A DNA stretch of 14,700 nt from NAT127 sp041655035. Lineage in GTDB: Bacteria > Pseudomonadota > Gammaproteobacteria > Pseudomonadales > Porticoccaceae. The DNA lies in contig JBAZCN010000080.1 of the NCBI GenBank assembly GCA_041655035.1, forward strand, positions 1 to 14,700, given 5' to 3'. Both the position numbers and the translations under genes were made by a program. Below the pieces are notes generated by a model. That model worked only from the letters and a program-made list of their open reading frames with translations. It was not told the DNA's origin and searched no databases. How positions within the stretch are numbered: position 1 is the first letter of the stretch; each line of letters opens with the position of its first letter. Positions 1-7,535 of this stretch are shown here, in pieces.

Positions 1-1450
1 ATGGTCCGAAGAAATCAGGCAGGTCACTCTCACGGAAATAGCCCAGCATCCAGCTGTGCTTGCCGTCGACATCCCCGAGCATCTGAATTTCCGTAGTCAC
101 GTCATCGTTGAAATCGGATTTCTCGTAGCGGCTGTCGACAACCGGTCGTTGGGGAAAGCCCACCAGATCGTTATTGTTGAACACCACGCCGTGGGGAAAC
201 CGGGAAGCCCCGAACTCGCGGACGAGATTGGACTTGCGGTAGCGGTTCAGCCCGAGGATACCTTTGACAGTCACATCGCCCAGAAACCCGGTTTCACCGA
301 TGTTGAGGGTAGTGATATTGATGATCTGTTGGTTGCGACCCCGCTGGTTATTTTGCCTGGCCGTGAGGTTTTTGCGGATCGACCCGCCGCCCTGCACGCG
401 ATCCAGCTCGATCGACAGGTCATCGCGCAAATCCACCAGGCGCTGAGTGCGTGTCGCCAGGCAGCCGGGGATATCTCCAAGATCCACCGCCCCCTGCAAC
501 GCCATGCCATAGCAAAGCTGATGAACCGTATCGACGCCGGTAACAAAGGGTTGCGCAAAAAATCCGCCAATATCTTCCGGCGTAAAGCCCATCAGCGGCT
601 GAATGGTCAAATCCGTGCGCAACAGTGGAAAGTCCGGATTCCAGTCGGTCAGCACCGCGCCGGTGGACGATTCATCGACATTGTTGACTTGCAGCAGAGT
701 GTAGTTTTCCAGCCAGTCGGTGGGCGTGAAGTTGATACCCAGGCGAAAGGATTCACGGCTGCGTTCGTCGAGCTTCTGGCCGGTGCTCTGGCTTTTGGTA
801 AAGCCGTCGCGGCGCTGGATGTTGAAGGCCCCGCGGATTGCCAGTTTATCTTCCCAGATGGGAATATTCAGTGCCCCGGATGTTTCCATCATATCGAGAT
901 TGCCGGCCTTGACGTCCAGGTAGCCACCCAGGTCATCGCCGGGTTTAATCGGCGAGAAAAGCACAGCGCCGCCCGTACTGCTGCGGCCAAAAAGGGTGCC
1001 CTGAGGGCCTTTCAATACCTGGACACTGCCCATGTCATAAAACTGGAAGTTGTTGCCCACATAGCCCTGGGATTTCAGCGGAACTTCGTTGAAGTAGGTG
1101 ACCACACCGGAAGATGACCCAAAGGTGGCGCCCTGGCCCCGTATGAAGTAATCCACATTGCCGCGGGTGGCGCCCCCCTGGCGCACCACCAGGCCGGGCA
1201 CATGGGTCGTCAGGTCGTAGGGGTTTTCAATGGATTTTTCGCGCAGGGCCTCCGTGTCGATGGCGGTCACCGAAATAGGTACGGACTGGAGGCCTTCTTC
1301 CCGCTTGCGGGCGGTGACGATCACTTCGTCGATGGCATAGCCGCGGCCTGCCGTCTGCGCGCTGTCGACGGCTTGCGCAAGGGCGGGCACGGCGCCGAGC
1401 AAGGCCAGGCCCGAGAGGAAGGCTGAGTACAACTCTTTCTTTATAGTCAT
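1..1450 (-). CDS. TonB-dependent outer-membrane receptor, 3' part outside the window
   Basis: Read from ATG 1450-1448 leftward, the frame stays open to the window edge (483 codons; the full family is usually 700-850 residues), so the C-terminal barrel strands are missing. A signal peptide is visible: basic MTIKKE, a hydrophobic stretch and an ALAQA cleavage-like site near residue 27. A TonB-box-like segment (DEVIVTARKRE, about residues 41-51) follows, then a plug domain with the family signature VQVLKGPQGTLFGRSSTGGA (about residues 127-146) and the start of the beta-barrel. GGAG at 1462-1459, 8 nt upstream, supports this start. Such receptors import large or scarce ligands across the outer membrane using TonB/ExbBD energy. 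This subtype is common in sphingomonads and marine gammaproteobacteria, often beside catabolic genes. The divergent AraC-type regulator suggests substrate-controlled expression. The ligand cannot be read from the sequence. Confidence 0.93.
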   Translation of the reverse strand, partial: MTIKKELYSAFLSGLALLGAVPALAQAVDSAQTAGRGYAIDEVIVTARKREEGLQSVPISVTAIDTEALREKSIENPYDLTTHVPGLVVRQGGATRGNVDYFIRGQGATFGSSSGVVTYFNEVPLKSQGYVGNNFQFYDMGSVQVLKGPQGTLFGRSSTGGAVLFSPIKPGDDLGGYLDVKAGNLDMMETSGALNIPIWEDKLAIRGAFNIQRRDGFTKSQSTGQKLDERSRESFRLGINFTPTDWLENYTLLQVNNVDESSTGAVLTDWNPDFPLLRTDLTIQPLMGFTPEDIGGFFAQPFVTGVDTVHQLCYGMALQGAVDLGDIPGCLATRTQRLVDLRDDLSIELDRVQGGGSIRKNLTARQNNQRGRNQQIINITTLNIGETGFLGDVTVKGILGLNRYRKSNLVREFGASRFPHGVVFNNNDLVGFPQRPVVDSRYEKSDFNDDVTTEIQMLGDVDGKHSWMLGYFRESDLPDFFGP

Positions 1451-1547
1451 TGAATAATCTCCGTTATTAGCGCGCTTAATCTATACTGCCCCGGGCGCTT
1501 TAAAAATGGAAAATATCGTTCAAAAGTTGTATTTTTTGGACAAACAA

Positions 1548-1575
1548 AACGTTTTCGGCATGCTCACGGAACGTT
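1548..1575. promoter_or_regulatory. Possible operator: two AACGTT palindromes on the same helix face
   Basis: AACGTT occurs at 1548-1553 and again at 1570-1575, a start-to-start distance of 22 bp, about two helical turns. A GCATGC palindrome lies between them. The pair ends 11 bp before the -35 of the rightward promoter, a usual position for an activator or repressor. A hexamer pair can arise by chance, so this is only a candidate. Confidence 0.3.
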
Positions 1576-1586
1576 AAGATTCGTTA

Positions 1587-1614
1587 TTGACAGGGACATG
1601 ATGTTAGATAGAAT
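1587..1614 (+). promoter_or_regulatory. Sigma-70-like promoter for the AraC-type regulator
   Basis: A perfect -35 TTGACA (1587-1592) is separated by 16 bp from TAGAAT (1609-1614), one mismatch from the -10 consensus. Transcription would start near 1621 and leave a leader of about 210 nt before the regulator's ATG at 1833. Confidence 0.55.
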
Positions 1615-1832
1615 CCACAAATAATTGTTTTTTTATCCTGTTTCCCGTAACAAATCGAAAGCAGGCCAATGCCAGCCTCCCGTCGGAGCGATTCAATTAT
1701 AAAATTCACTTTTTGAACTTTACTCAGAAAACCTGTTACTCTACAGTGACCAGCATTGCCGGCCGACCGGCAACGCGATCCATCCATATAACAAGTGGCC
1801 CCCACCTTGAGGACCACGGGCGGGGATAATAA

Positions 1833-2753
1833 ATGAGGGAAGCAACTCAGGCAGTCCATACCGAATTCCGCATTTCTCACCGGCATCAAGGCCATTGCGG
1901 CAAAACCGGCATTCACCATCTGCATGCCGATGTCGGCGATGACCGATCCCTGACGTCGCCGAGCAACTGGCAACATTTGTATATGCTGGAGGAGGCCGGC
2001 GCCGTCACCATCGACCGGGTGGCCCACCAACTCGAAGCGGGGTCGATTCTGTGCCTGCCGACCGCCACCGCCTGCCACCTCCGGCTTGCCCCAGGGGCCA
2101 CCGCCATTCTTGTTTCCGTCGATGAAGTGCTGTTTCAAACCCGGGTTCTGAACCTGCTGCCAGGCAACCAGGATCGCGACTCAAGCTTCTGGCGCAGTTA
2201 CTACAGGACGCGCATACTCCCCCACTCAACAGGTCCGAAGAACCGCCATCAGCGCTTGCGGACAGGCGCTGAGCTGGCTGCCCTGGCACGGCATATGGGC
2301 AAGGGAGGAGACCCCGCGATTGTCGGCGCCGCCCTGGTGATATTGATGGGAGGGCTCAAACGTCAACATCCGCCTCCGGCGAATCAACTGGTCTCCCCCG
2401 CCGGCAGCGCCGTCAACAGCAATATCGTGATCGAGTTCCGCGTGCTTATCGAACGGCATTTCGCTCAACACCTCAAAATTGGCCAATACGCCGACATGCT
2501 CGGCATCACCCCGAGAACCCTGTTGCGGGCCTGCCAGGCGATCACCGGTCGCAGGCCGATTTCACTGATCCACGACAGGATCGTGCTCGAGGCAACGCGG
2601 GCGCTGGGCTATACCAGCCGCACTATTTCAGATATCGGCTACAGCCTGGGGTTTGAGGATGTGGGCTACTTCAGTCGCTTTATCAAATTTCATTCGGGCC
2701 GCTCGCCCACCGGACTGCGCCGCCAGCAGACCTCGTATCCGCCACCGAGCTGA
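1833..2753 (+). CDS. AraC/XylS-family transcriptional regulator
   Basis: A 306-residue DNA-binding regulator. The C-terminal part (about residues 205-298) is a typical AraC double helix-turn-helix: the first helix pair around LKIGQYADMLGITPRTLLRA (214-233), the second around TISDIGYSLGFEDVGYFSRF (264-283), ending in the family's GRSPTGLR. The N-terminal region (about 10-105) is His-rich and has the alternating hydrophobic pattern of a cupin-like effector domain; its ligand is unknown. GGGG at 1822-1825 lies 7 nt before the ATG. The gene is divergent from the TonB receptor and heads the plus-strand gene series, so it probably controls one or both in response to the transported compound. Family assignment is firm; the effector and targets are inferred. 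Confidence 0.93.
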   Translation: MREATQAVHTEFRISHRHQGHCGKTGIHHLHADVGDDRSLTSPSNWQHLYMLEEAGAVTIDRVAHQLEAGSILCLPTATACHLRLAPGATAILVSVDEVLFQTRVLNLLPGNQDRDSSFWRSYYRTRILPHSTGPKNRHQRLRTGAELAALARHMGKGGDPAIVGAALVILMGGLKRQHPPPANQLVSPAGSAVNSNIVIEFRVLIERHFAQHLKIGQYADMLGITPRTLLRACQAITGRRPISLIHDRIVLEATRALGYTSRTISDIGYSLGFEDVGYFSRFIKFHSGRSPTGLRRQQTSYPPPS

Positions 2754-2882
2754 ACGGCTGTCCGCCGGCACTGACGACGTTACGGAACGCCATTATTTGA
2801 TGTAGACTTCGAACACCCGCAGGGTGCGCCACCGGGCGCCGTTGAAAGCGGACATGTTGCTGTACCTGAGGCCATAGATCAC

Positions 2883-3338
2883 ATGGTAAGCGCCCGCAAG
2901 AATCACAAATCGGTTACCCCTGAATATACCGCCTATCTGTTACATACGGTCGGGGTAACGGCCCGGCGCATGCTCGCCATCGTCGAACCCATCAACCAGC
3001 AGTATTCACTCGGTCCGAGGGGAGCTTCGATGCTGACCCTGATCGACCGCGGCGCTGTTCATCCGGCCCAGTTGGCGGAAATCTACGAGGTCGGGCGCAG
3101 CCTGATCACCGCCGAAATCAATCGCCTGCTCTCCGCCAAACTGGTGGTGCGCAATGAATCCGACGGCGACAGACGACGCACCACGCTGAGCCTCACGCCC
3201 CTTGGCAAAAAAGTCAGTGCCGACTCCTTCAAGACGATCCTGAAGGTTGTCGACACCTCGCTGGCCAGGTACAGCGACCAGGAACGCAACCTGTTGCTGA
3301 CCATGCTGATCGACCTCGGCGGTGAATCCCGCAATTGA
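2883..3338 (+). CDS. MarR-family transcriptional regulator
   Basis: A 151-residue protein of the usual MarR length. The winged-helix core is visible: HTH about residues 60-85 (PAQLAEIYEVGRSLITAEIN), then the wing with the family signature DGDRRRTTLSLTPLGKK (94-110), where the D-x-R-R motif is diagnostic. Flanking helices (13-40 and 115-148) would form the dimer interface. MarR proteins usually repress nearby genes until a small, often aromatic or CoA-linked, ligand binds. The gene is 129 bp after the AraC-type regulator and 119 bp before the CoA-synthetase gene, which it may control. The start is the least certain part: the only purine-rich site (GAGG, 2868-2871) lies 11 nt from the ATG, and no clear operator dyad was found upstream. 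Confidence 0.9.
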   Translation: MVSARKNHKSVTPEYTAYLLHTVGVTARRMLAIVEPINQQYSLGPRGASMLTLIDRGAVHPAQLAEIYEVGRSLITAEINRLLSAKLVVRNESDGDRRRTTLSLTPLGKKVSADSFKTILKVVDTSLARYSDQERNLLLTMLIDLGGESRN

Positions 3339-3457
3339 CGAACGGCCCTCGATTCTCAAGGCGTCCCTGCTTTACCAATTCCATGCGCCGTGATAAAAGC
3401 TGATCCCGGAGGGATTTACGCCGCCACTGCCACACGACCGCTTTAGAGGATTCCCCG

Positions 3458-4987
3458 ATGTCCGCCAATAACGCCAACCTCTACGCCCGCTTTCGCCAGC
3501 GCTTTCCCGCCGATGCCGCAGCCCCCCTGCTCACCACCCCGGAGGGGGAAATGCACACCTATGGCGACGCCGAGCGCGAATCCGCCCGCTTTGCCACCTG
3601 CCTCAGCGGTCTCGGCCTGAAGCCGGGTGACAGGGTCACCGTGCAAGTCGGGAAATCGGTGGAGATGCTGTGGCTCTACCTGGCCTGCCTGCGGGCGGGG
3701 CTGGTGTTCCACCCTCTCAACACCGCCTATTCAGCGGCGGAGCTGGGATACTTTCTCGGCAACGCTGAACCCGGCCTGGTGGTTTGTGCCCCGGATTCGG
3801 AAGCCATGATCAAGGGCCTGGCGGAAAAACTCGGCAATATCCCCGTGCTGACCCTGGGCACAGCCTCGGACGGCAGCCTGGCGGAGGCAGCCAGCCGCGC
3901 CGCCGCGGATTTCGACTGCGTGGCGTCACGGCCCGACAATACCGCGGCCCTGCTCTATTCCTCCGGTACAACCGGCCGCCCCAAGGGCATCATGCTCAGC
4001 CACCGCAACCTGGCCAGCAACGCCGAAACCCTGGTGGAGTACTGGGGGTTCACCGATAGGGACGTGCTGCTCCACGCGCTGCCCATTTTCCATGTGCACG
4101 GGCTGTTCGTGGCCATCAGCTGCGCGCTGATGAGCGGCGCGTCGATGCGCTGGCTGCCGGGGTTCAACCTCGACGCAGTGCTGGCGGAACTGCCCCACGC
4201 CACGGTGATGATGGGCGTGCCGACCTATTACACCCGTCTGCTGGGCAGTGAAACCTTCGGCAAGGAGCTGTGTTGTTCGATGCGCCTGTTCATTTCCGGC
4301 TCGGCGCCGCTGCTGGCCGAGACCTTTCTCGAGTTCGAGCAGCGCACCGGCCATCGCATCCTCGAGCGCTATGGGATGACCGAGACCGGCATGAACATCT
4401 CCAATCCGCTGCGCGGCGAGCGCCGCGCCGGCACCGTGGGGCTCCCACTGCCCGGCGTCAGCGCCCGCATCGTCGATGACAGCGGCCAGCCGCTGCCCCC
4501 GGGCGAAGTCGGCAACCTCCAGGTGAAGGGGCCCAACGTGTTCACCGGTTACTGGCGGATGCCGGAAAAGACTGCGGAAGATTTCACCGCCGACGGCTTT
4601 TTCGATACCGGCGACAAGGCGTCGCTGAGCGCCGACGGCTACTACAGCATCGTCGGCCGCGCCAAGGACATGGTGATCTGCGGCGGCCTGAACGTCTACC
4701 CCAAGGAGGTCGAGTTGGTGATCGACGACATCCCCGGCATTGCCGAATCGGCGGTGATCGGGGTACCCCACCCGGATTTCGGCGAGGCAGTGGTGGCCGT
4801 GGTGGTGCCCGCCCACGCCGACCAGGCGACCTTGAACGAAGACGCAGTGATTGCCGCCACACGCAAACAGCTGGCCAACTTCAAGATTCCCAAGCGGGTG
4901 ATATTCGCCGCCGAACTGCCCCGCAATACCATGGGCAAGGTGCAAAAGAATATTCTCAGGGAAATCCATAAAGACTTGTTCGCATGA
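3458..4987 (+). CDS. matB: MatB-like malonyl-CoA synthetase / acyl-CoA ligase (ANL superfamily)
   Basis: A 509-residue adenylate-forming enzyme that would join a carboxylic acid to CoA using ATP through an acyl-AMP. Motifs seen: P-loop SSGTTGRPKG (168-177), HALPIFHVHG, MRLFISGSAPLLAET, ERYGMTETGMN (Y305-E309 core), GFFDTGD, the hinge GRAKDM, GGLNVYPKEVE, and the C-terminal catalytic lysine in NTMGKVQK (K494). The stretch from SGSAPLLAET through TSNP-like and PLPGV motifs strongly recalls malonyl-CoA synthetases (MatB), which also have about 500 residues. GAGGA just upstream supports the start. No malonyl-CoA decarboxylase (MatA) is adjacent, and the neighbours are a MarR regulator and an epoxide hydrolase, so the real substrate may be another small dicarboxylate or a catabolic acid. 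Family is certain; the MatB symbol is a best guess from motif similarity. Confidence 0.88.
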   Translation: MSANNANLYARFRQRFPADAAAPLLTTPEGEMHTYGDAERESARFATCLSGLGLKPGDRVTVQVGKSVEMLWLYLACLRAGLVFHPLNTAYSAAELGYFLGNAEPGLVVCAPDSEAMIKGLAEKLGNIPVLTLGTASDGSLAEAASRAAADFDCVASRPDNTAALLYSSGTTGRPKGIMLSHRNLASNAETLVEYWGFTDRDVLLHALPIFHVHGLFVAISCALMSGASMRWLPGFNLDAVLAELPHATVMMGVPTYYTRLLGSETFGKELCCSMRLFISGSAPLLAETFLEFEQRTGHRILERYGMTETGMNISNPLRGERRAGTVGLPLPGVSARIVDDSGQPLPPGEVGNLQVKGPNVFTGYWRMPEKTAEDFTADGFFDTGDKASLSADGYYSIVGRAKDMVICGGLNVYPKEVELVIDDIPGIAESAVIGVPHPDFGEAVVAVVVPAHADQATLNEDAVIAATRKQLANFKIPKRVIFAAELPRNTMGKVQKNILREIHKDLFA

Positions 4988-5028
4988 ACGGCGGTCACCG
5001 GCCTTCCTCTGATGGCGAAACCTGGCGT

Positions 5029-5050
5029 GCGCCTTCGGCCGCGCGGCGCA
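5029..5050. other. Small GC-rich inverted repeat between the CoA-ligase and epoxide-hydrolase genes
   Basis: TGCGCC (5029-5034) pairs with GGCGCA (5045-5050) across 10 nt. On the plus strand it is followed within about 15 nt by an AT-rich stretch (5058-5073), so it could weakly terminate or attenuate transcription. The stem is short and there is no direct T-run. Confidence 0.25.
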
Positions 5051-5142
5051 TAACCGGCAATAATTTATTTTTACTGGCGCCGCTGCTATGGTTCAGGCCC
5101 TGAAGCGATCAGCCCATTCCGTCAACCATAAGGATCATCACC

Positions 5143-6282
5143 GTGAACGACACCATCCGCCCTTTTCACCTGGATATTCCCCAGGCCCAGCTGGACGATC
5201 TGAGAAACCGCCTGGCCAATACCCGCTGGCCCGAGCGGGAAACCGTCGACGACTGGACCCAGGGCGCGCCCCTGGCCGCCGTCGAGCGCCTGTGTGATTA
5301 CTGGCTGAACAGCTACGACTGGCGCCGCTGTGAAGCCCAGCTCAACAGTCTCGGCCAGTACACAACCGAGATCGACGGACTGGACATCCATTTTCTCCAT
5401 ATCCGCTCCCCCCATGAGGGGGCCCTGCCGATGATCATGACCCACGGCTGGCCGGGATCGATCATCGAGTTCATCAACGTCGTCGGCCCCCTCACCGACC
5501 CCACCGCCCACGGCGGCAAGGCCAGCGACGCCTTTCACCTGGTCATTCCGTCTCTGCCCGGCTTTGGCTTTTCCGCCAAACCCGGCGGCACCGGCTGGGG
5601 TATCCACCGCACCGCCAAAGCCTGGGTCGAACTGATGGCCCGCCTTGGCTACCACGACTTCGTCGCCCAGGGTGGCGACTGGGGCGCGGGGGTCACCACC
5701 GCCATCGGCGCCCTCAACCCACCCCAATGCAAGGCGATCCACCTCAATATGCCCCTGGTGCAGCCCAGGCCCGAGGATATGGCGGACCTCACTCCCGCCG
5801 AACAGAAGGCCCTCGGCGACATGCAGCACTACCAGGATTGGGAATCCGGCTATTCCAAGCAACAGGCCACCCGCCCCCAGACCCTCGGCTACGCCCTGGT
5901 GGACTCACCGGTTGGCCAGGCGGCGTGGATCTACGAGAAGTTCCACGGCTGGACCGACAACCAGGGCGCCCCCGAGGACACCCTCAGCTACGATCAGATG
6001 CTCGACAACATCATGGTCTACTGGCTCACCGCCAGTGGCGCATCGTCGGGACGGCTGTACTGGGAGAGTTTCCGCGACATGTTCACCGAGCCCATGGATA
6101 TCGCGGTGGGTATTTCGATCTTCCCCAGGGAGCTGTTCCGCCCCTCCCGGCGCTGGGCCGAGCGCGTGTATCTGAACCTGGTCCACTGGAACGAGGTCGA
6201 CAAGGGCGGCCACTTCGCGGCCTTCGAACAGCCCGGGCTGTTCGTCAATGAAGTCCGGGCCTGCTTCGGCAAGATACGCTGA
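5143..6282 (+). CDS. Epoxide hydrolase with N-terminal EHN domain (alpha/beta hydrolase)
   Basis: A 379-residue enzyme of the microsomal/juvenile-hormone epoxide hydrolase type, expected to add water to an epoxide to give a vicinal diol. The N-terminal EHN domain (about 4-100; RPFHLDIPQAQLDDLRNRL, TRWPE) wraps the fold. The alpha/beta hydrolase core carries the oxyanion-hole motif HGWPGS (101-106), the strand PSLPGFGFS, the nucleophile Asp179 in GGDWGAG and the catalytic His357 in GGHFAAFEQP; Tyr264 in YEKFHGW may be a lid tyrosine. No signal peptide is seen, so it is probably cytoplasmic. Translation starts at GTG 5143, supported by AGGA (5131-5134) 8 nt upstream. It lies 155 bp after the CoA-ligase gene on the same strand. 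Together with the nearby Rieske oxygenase it suggests oxidative attack on an alkene, terpenoid or aromatic compound; the substrate is inferred only. Confidence 0.93.
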   Translation: MNDTIRPFHLDIPQAQLDDLRNRLANTRWPERETVDDWTQGAPLAAVERLCDYWLNSYDWRRCEAQLNSLGQYTTEIDGLDIHFLHIRSPHEGALPMIMTHGWPGSIIEFINVVGPLTDPTAHGGKASDAFHLVIPSLPGFGFSAKPGGTGWGIHRTAKAWVELMARLGYHDFVAQGGDWGAGVTTAIGALNPPQCKAIHLNMPLVQPRPEDMADLTPAEQKALGDMQHYQDWESGYSKQQATRPQTLGYALVDSPVGQAAWIYEKFHGWTDNQGAPEDTLSYDQMLDNIMVYWLTASGASSGRLYWESFRDMFTEPMDIAVGISIFPRELFRPSRRWAERVYLNLVHWNEVDKGGHFAAFEQPGLFVNEVRACFGKIR

Positions 6283-6323
6283 ACCCCCGACCTTCACTTT
6301 TTTGCCCCCGAGACACCTTCTAC

Positions 6324-6332
6324 TGGCATAAT
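6324..6332 (+). promoter_or_regulatory. Possible extended -10 promoter for the cysteine synthase / cysH unit
   Basis: TGG followed by CATAAT (6327-6332) resembles an extended -10 element. The nearest -35-like hexamer, TTGCCC (6302-6307), is 19 bp away and poor. A start near 6339 would give a leader of about 135 nt containing the hairpin at 6349-6376. Confidence 0.3.
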
Positions 6333-6348
6333 ACACGCCTGTTACACA

Positions 6349-6376
6349 CCCGCCCACGGCCCTGGCCGGGGGCGGG
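6349..6376 (+). other. Strong GC hairpin in the presumed 5' leader of the cysteine synthase gene
   Basis: CCCGCCC (6349-6355) pairs with GGGCGGG (6370-6376). Inside, CGGCC (57-61) pairs with GGCCG (64-68) after a single A-G mismatch, giving a nearly continuous 12-bp stem. No T-run follows, so it is not a simple intrinsic terminator. It sits between the epoxide-hydrolase stop and the cysteine-synthase start and could separate the two transcriptionally or affect translation of the latter. Confidence 0.45.
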
Positions 6377-6474
6377 CAGCCCTGTAGTGAGTACCCGTCA
6401 CTTCTTCCCCCACGGCACCATCGCGGTCGCCGGGCAGGGTTGAGACGACCGCACCACACCCAGAGAGCACGATT

Positions 6475-7476
6475 TTGACCGCAAATAGCATCTTGGACCT
6501 GATCGGCAGTACCCCGCTGGTACGCCTCAAGCAGGCCTCCGAACTCACCGGCTGCGACATCTACGGCAAGGCAGAATTCCTCAATCCGGGCGGCTCGATC
6601 AAGGATCGCACGGCCCTGGGTATCATCCGCGACGCCGAGTTGCGCGGCGAACTGCGCCCCGGCGGCGTCATCGTCGAGGGCACCGCGGGCAATACCGGCA
6701 TCGGCCTGACCATGATCGCCAATGCCCTCGGCTACCACACTATCGTGGTCATGCCCCAGAGCCAGAGCATGGAGAAAACGGACATCGTCGGCCTGTATGG
6801 CGCCGATCTCCACCTGGTGCCCCGGGCGAGCTACGACGATCCCAAGCACTACATCCACACCGCCCGGCGGCTGGCGGAAGAGCAGGCCAGAGCCAACCCC
6901 AATGGCGCCATATGGGCGCGCCAGTTCGACAACCCGGCCAATGCCAGGATCCACTACGAAACGACCGGCGCCGAAATCTGGGCCCAGACCGGTGGCCGGA
7001 TCGACGGTTTCGTCTGTGCCGTGGGCACCGGTGGCACTCTCGCCGGGGTCAGCAACTACCTGAAAGAGTGCAACCCGGATATCCGCATCGCCCTCGCCGA
7101 CCCCGAAGGATCGGCACTCTACAACCATCACCACCACGGCAGGCTCGAAGGCGAGGGCAGCTCGCTGATGGAAGGCATAGGCATCAGTATCCTCACCGAC
7201 AACTACAGGCAGGCCCGGGTCGACTCGGCCTACGCCATCAGCGACCAGCAGGCGCTGACCCAGGTCTTCGACCTGCTCCGCCATGAGGGCCTCTGTCTGG
7301 GCGGATCCAGCGGCGTCAATGTGGCCGGCGCCATCGAGCTGGCCCGTGAACTGGGCCCCGGGCACACGATCGTCACCGTCCTCTGCGACTATGGCCACCG
7401 TTACAAGAGCACGCTGTTCAACCCTGTCCTGCTGGAACGCAAGGGCCTGCCGGTCCCCGACTGGATCAGGGGTTGA
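6475..7476 (+). CDS. Cysteine synthase family protein (O-acetylserine sulfhydrylase-like, PLP-dependent)
   Basis: A 333-residue fold-type II PLP enzyme predicted to make L-cysteine from O-acetylserine and sulfide. The PLP lysine is K43 in NPGGSIKDRTAL. The substrate-binding loop is GTAGNTGIGL (69-78), the phosphate-binding loop GTGGTL (184-189), and GGSSG is at 276-280. The motifs GTAGNTG and DNPANARIHYETTG, with the C-terminal ILCDYG-like segment, match neither the E. coli CysK nor the CysM pattern exactly but a third group usually annotated cysteine synthase A, so no symbol is given. The start appears to be TTG (6475): the following SILDLIGSTPLVRL is where the family begins, and no ATG is in register. 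The ribosome-binding site is weak. cysH follows 59 bp later, consistent with one transcript. A beta-replacement role on another substrate cannot be excluded. Confidence 0.9.
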   Translation: MTANSILDLIGSTPLVRLKQASELTGCDIYGKAEFLNPGGSIKDRTALGIIRDAELRGELRPGGVIVEGTAGNTGIGLTMIANALGYHTIVVMPQSQSMEKTDIVGLYGADLHLVPRASYDDPKHYIHTARRLAEEQARANPNGAIWARQFDNPANARIHYETTGAEIWAQTGGRIDGFVCAVGTGGTLAGVSNYLKECNPDIRIALADPEGSALYNHHHHGRLEGEGSSLMEGIGISILTDNYRQARVDSAYAISDQQALTQVFDLLRHEGLCLGGSSGVNVAGAIELARELGPGHTIVTVLCDYGHRYKSTLFNPVLLERKGLPVPDWIRG

Positions 7477-7535
7477 CGGGGAGGACGGGCAACACCGAAC
7501 CGATATCACGACGCGCCATCTTTTCAGGAAAATGA

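Larger units (their letters stand above)
1451..1832. promoter_or_regulatory. Divergent regulatory spacer between the TonB receptor and the AraC-type regulator
   Basis: These 382 bases separate two divergent genes and are visibly more AT-rich (especially 1455-1760) than the flanking coding DNA. No credible gene was found. The spacer holds the receptor's ribosome-binding site (GGAG, 1462-1459), an 8-bp perfect palindrome AGCGCGCT (1469-1476), two AACGTT palindromes 22 bp apart (1548-1553, 1570-1575) and a sigma-70-like promoter facing right (1587-1614). No equally good promoter could be picked for the receptor. It is the natural place for an AraC-type protein to act on both genes; that role is inferred. 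Confidence 0.6.

Noticed and set aside
56..1117. Long plus-strand open frame (353 codons)
   Set aside because: It is antisense to the TonB receptor, which has a signal peptide, TonB box and plug motifs; the plus-strand product shows no family features.
1584..2138. Minus-strand frame (184 codons) over the divergent spacer
   Set aside because: Overlaps the AraC-type gene in antisense and the AT-rich promoter region; no motifs.
3926..4969. Minus-strand open frame of 347 codons
   Set aside because: Antisense to the MatB-like ligase; composition bias only.
5905..7509. Minus-strand open frame of 534 codons
   Set aside because: It crosses the epoxide hydrolase, the spacer and the cysteine synthase in antisense; both of those have full catalytic motifs.
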